From Heracleum sosnowskyi (Eukaryota; Streptophyta; Magnoliopsida; Apiales; Apiaceae): a DNA stretch of 64,000 bases. The stretch is taken from positions 138,453,228 to 138,517,227 of the forward strand of contig CM061235.1 in NCBI GenBank assembly GCA_030848705.1, given 5' to 3'. Made by a program: the position numbers and the translations under genes. The notes under the pieces are model-generated. The model made no database searches, was not told the DNA's origin, and saw nothing but the letters and a program-made list of their open reading frames with translations. Position 1 is the stretch's first letter. Every line of letters starts with the position of its first letter. This document shows, piece by piece, positions 20,924 to 32,689 of the stretch.

Positions 20924-21305
20924 GCTCCATAAATAACACTCTTATATAAAGAACACCATAGAATTTTACATAAATTGTATGTTGATTCTAATTTTCTAAC
21001 CAAAAAAGGTTTATTACGAATAAAAATAGAATCTAGCAAAAAATTAGAATCAAATAAAACATGATTACATGTAATTTATTTGTGATAAATATATATACAA
21101 GATTCTGTACTTGATTCTATACTGGATTATATGTAATTTTTAATTTTTAAATTTAGATGAGATTCTACGTTAAATTCGATATGTTAGGCTTCATTGTTGT
21201 TCAATTTTATGATTCTAATTTTAAAAAATCAATTTTTATGAAAAATAAAGTGTTTATAATGGTGTTCTTTATTTTTCTTTATATAAGGTGTTATTCCTAG
21301 AGTGC
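20924..21305. mobile_element. MITE between Helitrons
   Basis: Imperfect inverted ends: ATAAATAACACTCTTATATAAAG and AAAGAACACCAT on the left; AATAACACCTTATATAAAG and AAAGAACACCAT on the complementary strand of the right end. About 382 bp, AT-rich, no coding sequence. No convincing target duplication was found. Confidence 0.5.
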
Positions 21306-21324
21306 AACTATATATATATATATA

Positions 21325-22272
21325 CTAGCTTAAAACCTGTGTGATGCACAGATTGTTAATTGTTATTTTATTATTATTTTTTTAATATTTTTTTAATTGT
21401 AATTGTGCAAAAACTAAGTAGGCATGTTAAAATAGATAAACACTTTTAATTAATTAAAACATTAAAATAGATTTTAAAATAAATAAGTATGGTTTGCCCG
21501 TTATATTTTTGGAAAATGAGGGGTTTTAGTAAGAAAAAATAAAAAATGTAACATATATTTAGTTTAAAAAGGTAAAGGCCCGTGATATTTTTGAAAAATG
21601 AGGTTTTAAAATTTAATAATTAAAAGTATTTAAATATGTTTTAAAATAAATAAGTAAAGGGTTTCCTGTGATATTTTTGAAAAAAAATGAATTTTAGTGA
21701 GAAAAATAGAAAAAGTAAATTATAAAAGGCAATTTCCCGTGATATATTTAGAAAAGGATGGACTTTGTTATAAAAAATATATAATGTGTTTTAGCTGAAA
21801 AAATAATTAGTTATAAATAGGTATTTGATTATTTATATTTTAATTTTTTTAGTAATTGCATTTGTTAAGAAAAATAAGTAGACATGTTAAAATAGGTAAA
21901 AAATTTAAAAAATAATTGTAATATTAAAATAGGTTTAATTATAATGTTAAAATAGGTAAACTTTTTAAAAAGGAGGGGTTTTAGTAAAGAAAAATAGAAA
22001 AACAAACATGTTTTAGTTTAAAAAGTTAATTGCCCGTGATATATTTGAAAAAGTAGGGGAATTTGTTAGAAAAAATAATGTATTTTAGGTGAAAAGGGTA
22101 ATTGATTATAAATAGGTAATATTATTATTTAATAATATATTTCTATAAATAAGTAAGGTTAATTAAGTAAAAACACGAAGTACAGTTAATTAAGGGCAAT
22201 TAAGTAAAATCACAATGTACCATACCGACCAACCAAACTTTTAATGTTTCGTATATTATATAATAGTATTGA
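21325..22272 (-). mobile_element. Non-autonomous Helitron (GAAACATT family)
   Basis: On minus it begins TCAATACTATTATATAATA then GAAACATTAAAAG, and ends with a hairpin CTGTG..CACAG and TTTTAAGCTAG|T. It sits between an A and a T, as Helitrons do. The 948-bp body consists of degenerate direct repeats of about 80-110 bp, each with a CCCGTGATATTTTTGAAAA-like core (near 21500, 21580, 21670, 21735, 22035 on plus). Confidence 0.8.
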
Positions 22273-25063
22273 TATATATATTGATGATTTATTAAATAAT
22301 TAATATTATTATCTTCGTTCCACTAATATCGATCATATCAGAAAAAGAAATTTTGAAAAAAAATATTATAATTTATTTGCAGCTAAAAATGCGTACAAAA
22401 ATGAAAATGACTAATATTAATGAACGGTGGAATGGAGGGAGCAATCGTTAAATAATAATAGCCACGATCAAAATATATAAATACTTGCTTTATATGAATG
22501 TTGAAATTTTTATCTCATCTAATATTAATAGCAATAATTAAAAAGAGACACCTATCGTTTGAAAACTTTTTTCAGAGTCGATTTGGATTCATAGCATTTC
22601 ACTTTTCTTGTCAAAAAAAAGTAAAAGCATTTCACTTTTACTCTTTACAAAAGGCACGTGATTTTTGAGTTCAAAAGTTCAATTTTTTTCTAAAATAAAT
22701 GTTTTGTGTTTGTGATTGATTGAATATGGTGTAATGGGGACTTAATTAGTGGCTCAGTGCTCACTTTGATTTCATTTGTGTAATTTTTTAAAATAAATTG
22801 TACTTGCATTACTTATAAAGAATTCAATTTGTGTAATTGATTTCTCAACAAAGAATATAATTCAATTCCTTAGTTTACTCTTGTTTTTAAAATTTGAAAT
22901 AGTCAACAAGAAAAAGCTTTTAATTTCCTAATTTACTCACATTTTAAATTATGCTTTTAAAAGTGTTTTCGTCAAAATTATATTCTTAAAATTTTTTTGT
23001 GATTATTTGACTTCGTCTGTATTTTCAATTATTCTTTTTTAAATTTCAGGGACACTTATATCTCTATAATGAATAGCTACTAATTCCTTAATTTACTCAA
23101 GAATTTAATTGTGTTGAAATTTTGAAAAAAGTCCATATAAAATAGACATCAATTCCTTAATTTGCTCATTTTTAATTATGTTTTTAAAAGTGTTTTGTTA
23201 AAAATTTATGATTTAGATATGTAATGTCAAAAAAAGTTAGTGTCATATATGATGACATTGTTAGTGTCTTTTTGAGGTATTGCTATGAATGATGACGTTT
23301 TTTGATCATTTATGGTGGCGTTTTTGACCAATGATGATCTTGTCTTAATCACAATTTTGTGTCATTTTGAATAACTTTTTATTTACTCATAATTGCAGAA
23401 TTATAGGTCATATTTATTATTTAGTCGATTAATAAATATTAATAGTTGTTTTATTTAAAAAAAATAGACTTTTTTAGTATTTCTTTTTTGTAAAAACTTT
23501 ATATTAACTTTGAATATTTAATATTCATATTTGAGGTATAAGTTTTTAAAATCCAAAATTCATAGAATATTATATAATTATATCTCGCTATTTTTAATTA
23601 ATTTTATTCTTGTATTTTAGATTAAATTTATTATTTTATTTTAAGCAATTTTATTCTTGTATTTTATATAAATATAATTAATCAGGTATCTAACCAAAAG
23701 GATCCCTTTTAGTTAGATTTTACCTAGATTTTTCATATTTTTATTTTTTGATATTTTATAGAAAATATTTTGAGACGTACTTTTGTATTATCGGTTTTTA
23801 TAATAAATATGTTAAGACTTACTTTTTATTTTTGTGTTTTCAGGAATAGAAGGACTTGTGGTGAATATGTGAGTTCTATTTTCAGACATTTAACCTTTAT
23901 TATGTAAATTTCAGGGGACATCATTGCATACTCGGTTAGATGATAAATTTTCTTGAATGAAAGAAACTAAACCGCTCACTCCGGATTTCTCCGGCATTTC
24001 GTGATGCAATTCATTCACGAAAATGTATCTTAAGACAAAAAATACTGAGTCTATTTTTAACTTGAATAATCTTTTTGCCTAAATTTAATTTCGTTAAACT
24101 TTGGGAAAATTGTAAATTATTCTTTAGTATATCTATAAAAGGAGAAAAAATTAGAAAAAAATGTAATTAGAAAATAAACGGAAAATCTCTTCTATATAGA
24201 GAACAATGGAATAATTTAAGGGCATTTTGAGCCAATAAACCCCTGTAAAGTTACCATTTTACCCTTATATATTAAGAAATTACATGACATGCCACTACTC
24301 TTTTATCTGGAGAAAAAAATTGAGTAAATAATGTTTTAGTCAGGAATCGAACTCCTGACATTCGTTAAAGAAGCCATCCTTCTAACCATTGAGCTACAAA
24401 TTCTTTTTGATTTTGAACTAAAAATCATATGACATAAACCTCACATCTTTCTTATCCTATATTTATTATTATTTAAATTTTTGAGTAAAAATTAAGGTGA
24501 TTTATAATATTTATTAAACTTTATTTTTTTAATACTTAAAATATCATACAGAATCATATATACTACCAATCTTATAAAATATTAATATTAAATTTTAAAA
24601 ACAATATTATGTGTGGTGCTTTTTATCTTTCTTTTAACTAAACAAATATTTTGTATATGTATCGATAGCTATAATATATTCTATTTTCTTGTATCAGAGT
24701 CGAACTTTTCTTGTACTACGCAATATATTTGAATTATTCAAATATTTAATATATAAAATGTATTATTAAACATTGATATAACATAAATAACATATTACAA
24801 GTAGTTTATTTACATATTTATGACTTATTTATTTTTAAATTAATGAAATTAGTGTTAAAACATGTGTAAAAATTAGACAATAATTTAAGTATGGGCGATC
24901 GGTCACTTCGGGGTCGGGGAGACTCTGAACATGAACTCATTCGTCGAACCCGCCTCAATCCTTGAACGAGAATTACTTTATTTATCGCACAATAATCATT
25001 GTTAAATAGCACATATTGATAACATGTATACATGATATTTATAATCATTTGTTCTTATCTATA
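22273..25063. other. Long AT-rich spacer
   Basis: No gene recognised. Near 22870-23170 the phrase AATTCCTTAATTTACTC recurs about four times in variant form. Around 23225-23370 there is a patch of TGATGACATT/TGATGACGTT-like repeats. At 24339-24403 a tRNA-like sequence lies on minus. Around 24890-24965 a short GC-rich island (GATCGGTCACTTCGGGG) stands out but is unidentified. Confidence 0.5.
24339..24403 (-). ncRNA. tRNA-like pol III unit (tRNA pseudogene or SINE head)
   Basis: On minus, an A-box-like TAGCTCAATGG (24386-24396) and a B-box-like AGTTCGATTCC (24343-24353) lie about 32 nt apart, the spacing of tRNA genes. The B box is in a perfect 7-bp hairpin (GTCAGGA..TCCTGAC). A run of seven T follows about 20 nt later (complement of 24314-24320), a possible pol III terminator. 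The acceptor, D and anticodon stems do not pair well, so this is not a functional tRNA. Confidence 0.35.
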
Positions 25064-25525
25064 CTACAAGTATAAAGTCAGTGTGATGCATACGACATTC
25101 ATATTCTTCTTATTTTACATTTATATTTACTTTGTTTGAAGTTCATCTTAAATTTGAATAGTTTTATGTGATTGTTGAATTTAATGTTGAATTGACGTGT
25201 GTGTTTCTGTTTGAGCGTGATTAAATTGTGTTTTAAGAGTTTTGTGTTTAACAATATTTTAAAAATATATTTAATTAAAATTGTTGTTTTTAATAAATTA
25301 AGGTCAAATTGCAAAAGAAAAGGGACTAAAGTGCAAATATCAGAATATGAATGTCGTATTGACCGACCGACTACCAAACTATATTTTGAATAAAATTATT
25401 GTTTTTAATAAATTAAATAAAGTAGTAAAATAAAAGAATTAAAGTACAAATATCAAAATATGAGAACCGTACCGACTAACTATCAAACTTTCAATGTTTC
25501 GTTTTAATAATACAATATATATATA
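25064..25525 (-). mobile_element. Degraded Helitron of the GAAACATT family
   Basis: On minus the left part reads TTGTATTATTAAAACGAAACATTGAAAG, matching the 5' end of the related copies, and the right part ends ATGCATCACACTGACTTTATACTTGTAG|T where CTAG would be expected. The hairpin is decayed. Borders are approximate. Confidence 0.45.
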
Positions 25526-25653
25526 TATTAGGAGTGACTAGATTTATAATTAGATTGGATGCATTATATATATAACACATTCTTTGTTATTATCAAATTA
25601 ATTTTAAATTAATTTTATGAAAGAAAATAATTAGTTATTTGGTATATATATAG

Positions 25654-26027
25654 GGGAAAGATCCAGAGGGAACCGAGATAACTAACCAATCACCCTTGAT
25701 TTACCACAACATCCAACGGTTGATATATTTTAAAAAATTTCTATTATACTTTTATTAGTATTTTTAAGATTCTTTTAAGTGTTTTAATAATTTTATAAGA
25801 TTCTTTTAAGTGTTTTAATAATTATATTAAAATTAGGATTCTGTTAAGTATTCTACAAAGTGTTTTATAATATATTTCAACATAAATTTATTTATAATAA
25901 ATTTAATTGATAATTAAGATTCTTTTTAGTGTTTTATTAAGATTCATTAATTATATTATAGTTTATCAACGGTCTTAAAATGGTTCTCTCGGTTCTCTTG
26001 ATATAATGGTTCTCTCTGGAACCTTAC
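25654..26027. mobile_element. MITE flanked by TA-rich direct repeats
   Basis: Inverted ends GATCCAGAGGGAACC on the left and, complemented, GGTTCCAGAGAGAACC on the right. Both sides are flanked by TATATATA, which could be a target duplication. The interior has repeats of GATTCTTTTAAGTGTTTTA. No coding sequence. Confidence 0.55.
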
Positions 26028-27761
26028 TATATATATGTAAAATAACTATAAAACATAAATAAAACATATGAAAAACTATTTGTTTTGAGTAAAAATATTG
26101 TAAAAGGCGAGATAATAAAAATAAATATATAGTACAACAAAACAATTAAATGAATTATATATTCTAAAATTTTGATAATAATTTGTGTAAACAATAAACA
26201 GATTAAAATATATAGTCCATAACAAATTTAAAAAAAAACATGATATTGCATATCGTACATTATGATCATATCAAATCATATTATACAGCCCGGGTTATTT
26301 AAAATTATAGTCCCCGATCAATCAAATTATCTATATAAATTAAAGTAAGTACATTGTAACAGACCAAAAAAATGTGCAACCATACCTAGAAAAAAAAAAT
26401 TAACCGCAAAAAATAAAAATTTATGTTAATTGCTAGAAAAATGACCCGTGTTTTAATTATTAAAGATGTGTATTTTGAAAAAAATAAAGGATGAATTCAT
26501 TATCAAAACACGGACAGAACTCAGAAGACATATGAGCAATTTTAACTTACGGTGATATAAGCAAAAAATATTTATCCATCCATAATTGATCAATTCTCAA
26601 GTTCAGAGTTAAGAAAAAGTCTGTTTGTTTGAAAGAATTGAAACACATCGAAATGGTACCAAACGTACTTAATAATAGAATGATTTGATACAAGATAGTT
26701 CCACTTAAGTCAGTTAGCTACATTCTCCTATGTTCTGAAAGTTAGGTAGACAGTGGAAGAGAAATAAAGATAAAAAATACTTAAAATCAAGAGGTCAGAA
26801 GAAAAGACATAAAAATGTTACAAAGAAAGTTTTAAGAACTGAAAACGCAAGGCCTAAGTAGAGTATTAGAAAATTTAGGAAAGTTTTTGAGTAAAATCAG
26901 TACTAAAACCTACAATCTCATACTGCATCATCTTGAAGGCTATTTAGTTTCTACCTTGAATATTGTCGGAGATGAACTAAATGAATGCATCATTTTTGAA
27001 GAATTTGAAAAAAATTTAGGATTATAATTTTAAAAATGTCTTCTTAATTAGAAAACATCCATAGAACACTCTAATTCTATTCTATGATCCACAACAAAAT
27101 TAAAAACAGATATGATTTATCAAAACTACTCGTATTAGTTTTCACATTATAAACTTCAACATATTTAAACAAGTATAACATAGTCATAACATTAACAATA
27201 AATAAAAACTCCGTGAACATAAAAAATATACAATCATATATGTCAAATGACATTGATAATGCGTAGTTTAGTTTAAAATCACAATCTAAGCTAGCGGTAT
27301 GTGCCTTTCACGGATTTGTATGCTAGTAAATTTAGTACTCCGACCCGGAGATGATACGAGTAACATTGATTGGATTTTGGATTCCAATAGCTAATTGTAG
27401 TCCACATAAATATTCTGTTGTTAGATGAATTCTACTAATCACCAATCAATTTAACCCATTTTATTGTTAGAAAAAATAAACAAAGGAAATAAAATAATTC
27501 ATTTTCAAGCTTTGTCCTGGAGTTGATATTTAATATTAAATGGGTTTCACTTGCTAGGAAAGCTCATTGGTTGAAATGTCTGACTTTGTAACTAACAAGC
27601 ATAACAAAGTCTTTGATTTGGACTTGTTCAATCCATCATTGTCATCATAAATATACATTGTCAAAAAAAATTCATTAATTTTCATATTAAATTTAGTGAT
27701 ACTTGGTTGGTTGATGTCATGTGTCTATCCTATTACCTTAGCATGTTGATTTTTTAGAGTA
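26028..27761. other. AT-rich spacer and upstream region of kinase copy 2
   Basis: No gene seen from 26028 to about 27540. The block at 27549-27650 (ACTTGCTAGGAAAGCTCATTG, TTGTTCAATCCATCATT) is homologous to 14542-14660 upstream of kinase copy 1, showing that promoter sequence was duplicated with the gene. Confidence 0.55.
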
Positions 27762-28334
27762 CAGTAAAACCTCTATAAATTAATACTCGATAAATTAATA
27801 ATTTCGATAAAATTAATAATTTGTTCAGTCCCAACTTGGGACCAGTATAAAATTGGACCCCAATCGATAAAATAATAAGATAATAACTTTTTTGAAATCC
27901 CAAAGTATATATATTGGTCCCAACGAAACTATAAATTAATAATCATTAAAAGATTCCATACATATTCTAAGATTGTCTAGTAAAAAATGAATCTATAGTC
28001 ACTTGTTTTTTGTTGAACTTCAAATATATATTGACTTCATCTTTAAATCTCCTCACTGCACTTAAGAGTTGGGGCATTGTCTTCTCGTATTGCAACAAAA
28101 AGTTGTGAAGAGTTGTTGCCGCTTGCAATGCTTCTTTCCGAGTGACCGGTTCCAAAGCTATTGAATCATCCTAACTAATATATATTGTAACTAGTACATT
28201 AGACTTGGAAATTTAAAGGTCTTATGTAAATCCTCTTTAAATTAATAAATTATTAATTTATCGATATAATAATATCTCTATAAATTAATAAAATATCTCG
28301 GTCCCAACATTATTAATTTATAGAGGTTTTACTG
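27762..28334. mobile_element. Pogo-type (Emigrant/Lemi-like) element, internally deleted
   Basis: Perfect long terminal inverted repeats beginning CAGTAAAACCTCTATAAATT and ending with its complement, flanked by TA on each side (27760-27761 and 28335-28336), the target duplication of Tc1/mariner elements. Length 573 bp. A minus-strand frame inside matches the end of a pogo transposase. The element lies about 100 bp upstream of the start codon of kinase copy 2. Confidence 0.85.
27967..28155 (-). pseudogene. C-terminal remnant of a pogo-like transposase
   Basis: 62 residues. The pattern TRKEALQAATTLHNFLLQ followed about 35 residues later by KKQVTIDSFF is the tail of pogo/Tigger/CENP-B-type transposases. 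DNA-binding and DDE catalytic parts are missing, so it is a deletion derivative mobilised, if at all, in trans. Confidence 0.65.
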
Positions 28335-28436
28335 TACCTTGTAAACAAGTGTACAAAAGAACTTTTGTTACATCAAAGAGATCAATTTATATTGGAAAAG
28401 TAAACATACTTGGATGATTTGATCAGTGGAGTTGTG

Positions 28437-31401
28437 ATGAGGATCTCAACTAAAGCTTTTGCAATCATTCTTGTTACATCTTATTTATTAGCAATAGCTA
28501 CTGCAATAGCTACCTTAAGTGCAAATAAATTTATTAAGGATGGAGACACTATTGTTTCTTCTGATGGAAATTTTGTGCTGGGATTTTTCAGCCCGGGAAA
28601 TTCCAAGAATCGATATCTGGGAATGTGGTTGCGGTTCTCTGCGACGACAGTGGTGTGGGTTGCTAATAGAGAGACCCCTCTGAATAGTACTTCAGGTGTG
28701 TTGAAGCTCACAGCCTCTGGAAAATTGCATCTTCTTAGCAATACTAATGATCTTACTCCGATATGGTCTTCCAGTGCGTCGTTGTCTGTTCAGAATCCAG
28801 TAGCTGAGCTTCGGGAACATGGGAATTTGGTTGTTAGGGAGGAAAATGAGGAAGACCCTGATAAGTTCTTGTGGCAGAGTTTTGATCATCCAACTGATAC
28901 ACTGTTATCTGGGATGAAACTTGGAATGAATTTTGTGACAGGTCGAGAGACGTATCTGACTAGTTGGAAGAGTGGTGATGATCCAGCTCCGGGAGAGTTT
29001 ACTTATAGCATGGATTCTACTGGATACCCGCATAATGTAATAAGGACGAATGGAAATGAGACGTTTCAGACCGGAGCTTGGAATGGTCTTCGATATAGTG
29101 GCAGGCCAAAGTCTACTAGCAGCAAAACTTACACTCATAAAGTGGTTGTTAATACGGAAGAGGTGTACTATATGTTTGAGGAGATCACGAGCTCAATATT
29201 GAGGTTGACGATTAATCACACTGGACAAGGGCAGCGCTGGATCTGGGTTCAGAGTTTACAGAAATGGAACCTTTTATACTACGTGCCAGCTGATAATTGT
29301 GACACTTACAACATTTGTGGTGCTTATGGTGACTGCAATATTTCTAATGGACCTGCCTGCGGATGTTTGGAGAAGTTTGTGCCAAAAGACGGTATTGGTT
29401 GGGCTAACGGAGATTGGAATAATGGATGTAAAAGGAATAAATCACTGGATTGCCAAAAAGGAGATGGATTTCACAAGTATTCTCATATTAAAGTTCCGGA
29501 TACACTGTCCACCTGGATTGATGAGAGAATGGATCTCAAGGAATGTGAAGAAGCATGCTTGAAAAAGTGCTCTTGTATGGCTTATGCTAGTTTAAACATT
29601 TCAGATGGTGAAAGTGGATGTTTACAGTGGTTCGGCGACCTGATTGACATAAGAGAAGTATCTGGAGGAGGTCAGGATTTATTCGTAAGGGTGGCCTTAT
29701 CTGATTCAGGTAACCACTGATAGAATTATGGTATTTTTAAAACAAACAAAATGTTTCCTTTTCTGCTTCTTATGGTCACTTTAACTGATTGTGTATAGAT
29801 AAGGAGTTCAAGTCCAGTGGGAAAAAGGGAACTACACTTATAATCAGCTTATCAGTATCAGGAGTATCTTTGTTAGCTCTAACTCTGGTATTTTGTTTAT
29901 GGAAAAAGAAGAAGAATTCAGTGTCAAAGAGATCAGAAGGTAATTGAACTCCTAATGTCTGTTTCAAGTTGTCCAAATTTCTATCGCTTGTCTAATATGT
30001 AAAGTCTGTTGTTAGTGAGTCTTAGAAGCATTTCAAAAGAATACAGCAATATGAGCCAGAAAGAAAATGTAGAGCTACCATACTTTTACTTATCCACGCT
30101 AGTTCATGCTACCAACAATTTTTCACCCACAAATATGCTCGGACAAGGTGGATTTGGACCAGTTTATAAGGTAATCCATAACTTGTTCTCTATAATGTTA
30201 TCACTTTTATATGCATTCTTTAAGTCTGTGCACTATGTTTTGATGATGTTACACGTGCTGTAATTTTAAGGGGATATTGGAAGATGGACAAGAAATAGCT
30301 GTGAAGTGCCTCTCAGAAACATCTAAACAAGGAACCCTTGAGTTCATGAACGAAGTTAAATTTATTGCCAAGCTTCAACATCGAAATCTTGTGAGGCTTC
30401 TTGGATACTGCATTGAGGGGGAAAGAAAGATGTTGATTTATGAATACATGCCCAACAAAAGCTTGGACTGGCATATATTTGGTTTGCCTCTTTCAGATTT
30501 TAGCTTATTCTAATGCATCCTTGTATGCGTCCTCTGACAACAAATCATACTTTTGACAGATGAAAATCGCAACAGGTTACTAGACTGGCCTAAACGCTTC
30601 CAAATTATTGATGGAATTGCTCGGGGCCTGCTTTATCTTCATCAAGATTCCCGGCTGAGAATCATCCACAGAGATCTCAAAGCAAGCAATATTTTGCTAG
30701 ATATTCAGATGAATCCAAAAATCTCTGATTTTGGCACCGCAAGAAGTTTCAGTGAAAATGAGACTGCAGCAAACACAAACCTGATCGTTGGGACATTGTA
30801 AGAGAAATTACATACCATTTTACATTCACACACTCATTAGAATGATTCAATTTGTTAAGCGTGAGCAACATTATGCTGCAGCGGCTACATGTCCCCTGAA
30901 TATGCGGTAGATGGACTTTTCTCTGTAAAATCAGATGTTTTTAGCTTCGGAGTTCTAGTACTGGAAATTGTGTGCGGAAGTAGAAACAGAGGATTCTTTC
31001 ATAAAGACCACCTTCATAATCTACTAGGACACGTAAGTGATGTCATGCTCTTAATCATAAACGCATTCCCTTCTAGTTTTACAGTTAAAGAATTGACAGC
31101 AGCAACTGGACTAATTAACATTGTTTAGGCATGGAGACTACACAAAGAAGGCAGATCACTGGAACTAGTACATCAATGCCTGAGGCATGACTCGCGTTAT
31201 GTGCTTGAAATGATACGCTCAATCCACATCGCTCTATTATGTGTGCAACAATCTCCAGAAGAAAGGCCAAACATGTCGACTGTGGTTCTAATGCTTGGTA
31301 GCAAAGGAGAGCTGGCAATGCCTTTGCAACCTGGTTTCTTCACAGAGAGACATATCGTCGTAAATGATTTTATCGACAGCACTATGTTACAAGGTCGATA
31401 G
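28437..31401 (+). CDS. G-type lectin S-receptor-like serine/threonine kinase, copy 2
   Basis: Predicted 813-residue paralogue of the gene at 15122. Exons: 28437-29709, 29799-29939, 30016-30170, 30271-30481, 30560-30797, 30882-31032, 31129-31401. The last five exons have exactly the same lengths as in copy 1 (155, 211, 238, 151, 273). ATG at 28437 is preferred because it aligns with copy 1 and is followed directly by the signal peptide (AFAIILVTSYLLAIATA). B-lectin, S-locus, EGF-like and PAN domains, membrane segment (VSLLALTLVFCLW), and kinase motifs GQGGFGPVYK, VKCLS, HRDLKASN, DFGTA, SPEYA are all present, so it looks functional. The intron 4 donor (TTTG|GTTTGC) is weaker than the one in copy 1. 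Confidence 0.93.
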
Positions 31402-32689
31402 AACACAAAACATCTGGTAACAGCAAAGTCTACAGTTTTAACAGTGCACAATGCATCCGCTAATGCAGGATCTGGGACTGTATCAATAGCATCTGTGGGC
31501 TTAAAATTTTGTGAATAAATTTTGGTCTTGCCAAAATGCTTGGATTGCAAAATGGACATTAATACATATTGTAGAGAATTTCAGAAATATATTGTAAATT
31601 TGTAATTCTTTTGTTAACAAATCATCGAAAAATATTAGAACTGGGGACCAATTTTGATGTAGGGATTTATTAAATTTAACGGGTTGTACGAGAAGATGAG
31701 TGCAGTGGTATTCTTGTAATTAATTTGAACCTCCAGAGGGAAACTGTGCAACAACGGCTTTTTGCAGAGAAGCAGCTGAAAAACTGTTTAAAAGCTGCCT
31801 GTTCAAATTGGAAACCAAGGAAAGGTTCTCCATATCCTCTTCAGAGAATGAATTTACGGTATCAAAACTGGACAACAGTTACGAGATTGTGGTCTTTTCG
31901 GATGAGAGCAAGGACGAAAATTCAGAGTATAATCTCTAATTAGGACATTGCACTGTAAACTGGAAAAGTTCAACATCTGGTAAAAGAGTTGGCGGCCCAG
32001 AAAGGTAAGAAAACAGACTAATTATTTTGATTTCAAATGTTATAAGAGGGGAGAACTCTCAAGAGGGATTACAATAAATGGATTACCTTCCGACTTGTGC
32101 CTCTAAAAGAAGTAAGAATCAAAACAACAATGAAACACTATTAGAATAGTTTGAGAACTAATAACTTGTAAATAATTAATACATTAAAGGATATATAGTT
32201 TAATTGGTTTGAGTAAAATTACTTATGCGTTGCCTGCTTTCACATTTAGTATACATTAACAATGTTAGATAAAGAGGGACTTTCCTACAACTAGGAACGT
32301 GCGAACATGCAACAATTTTCCAACTTATGTATTGTTGCAAAGAAATAACAGAGCTATAAAATATTATAACAAAATTTAGGTAGTAACGGATGATTAAATC
32401 AAGATTCAAGATTTATATCATCTGGAAATAGCAAATTCAAATCCTGCATCAAGCAGCTTTTAAAAACCAAAAGTATACATAACACATAAATTTGAGCAAT
32501 TAAACCCAAATTCAAACCTCCTTGTTCAGCTATTATCCAAAACACAGAACCAACCTACAAATTACTCCTTACATGCCAAGGACTGCAGGAGACTTATATG
32601 AAGTAACGACGACCAGAAGTCCACAAATCTTAGCATCTCTAATGACCCAATGCTAGTGTGTGTACTCGAGCCCTTGCAAAACCAGACTT
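31402..32689. other. Convergent 3' region between kinase copy 2 and AGO1
   Basis: Holds the 3' UTR of the kinase on the left and the 3' UTR of AGO1 on the right. Around 31730-31940 short frames look protein-like (LQRETVQQRLFAEKQLKNCL; KLDNSYEIVVFSDESKDEN in another frame), possibly a decayed gene fragment, but I cannot identify it. Confidence 0.4.

Noticed and set aside
24339..24403. A functional tRNA gene
   Set aside because: The acceptor, D and anticodon stems do not pair; only the T-arm and box motifs are intact.
24818..25377. Minus-strand frames around a small GC-rich island and Helitron remnant
   Set aside because: Composition is AT-rich apart from 70 bp, and no domain or gene structure is visible.
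31725..31943. A gene between kinase copy 2 and AGO1
   Set aside because: Protein-like pieces lie in two frames, with no splice structure or family I recognise; kept only as a possible fragment.
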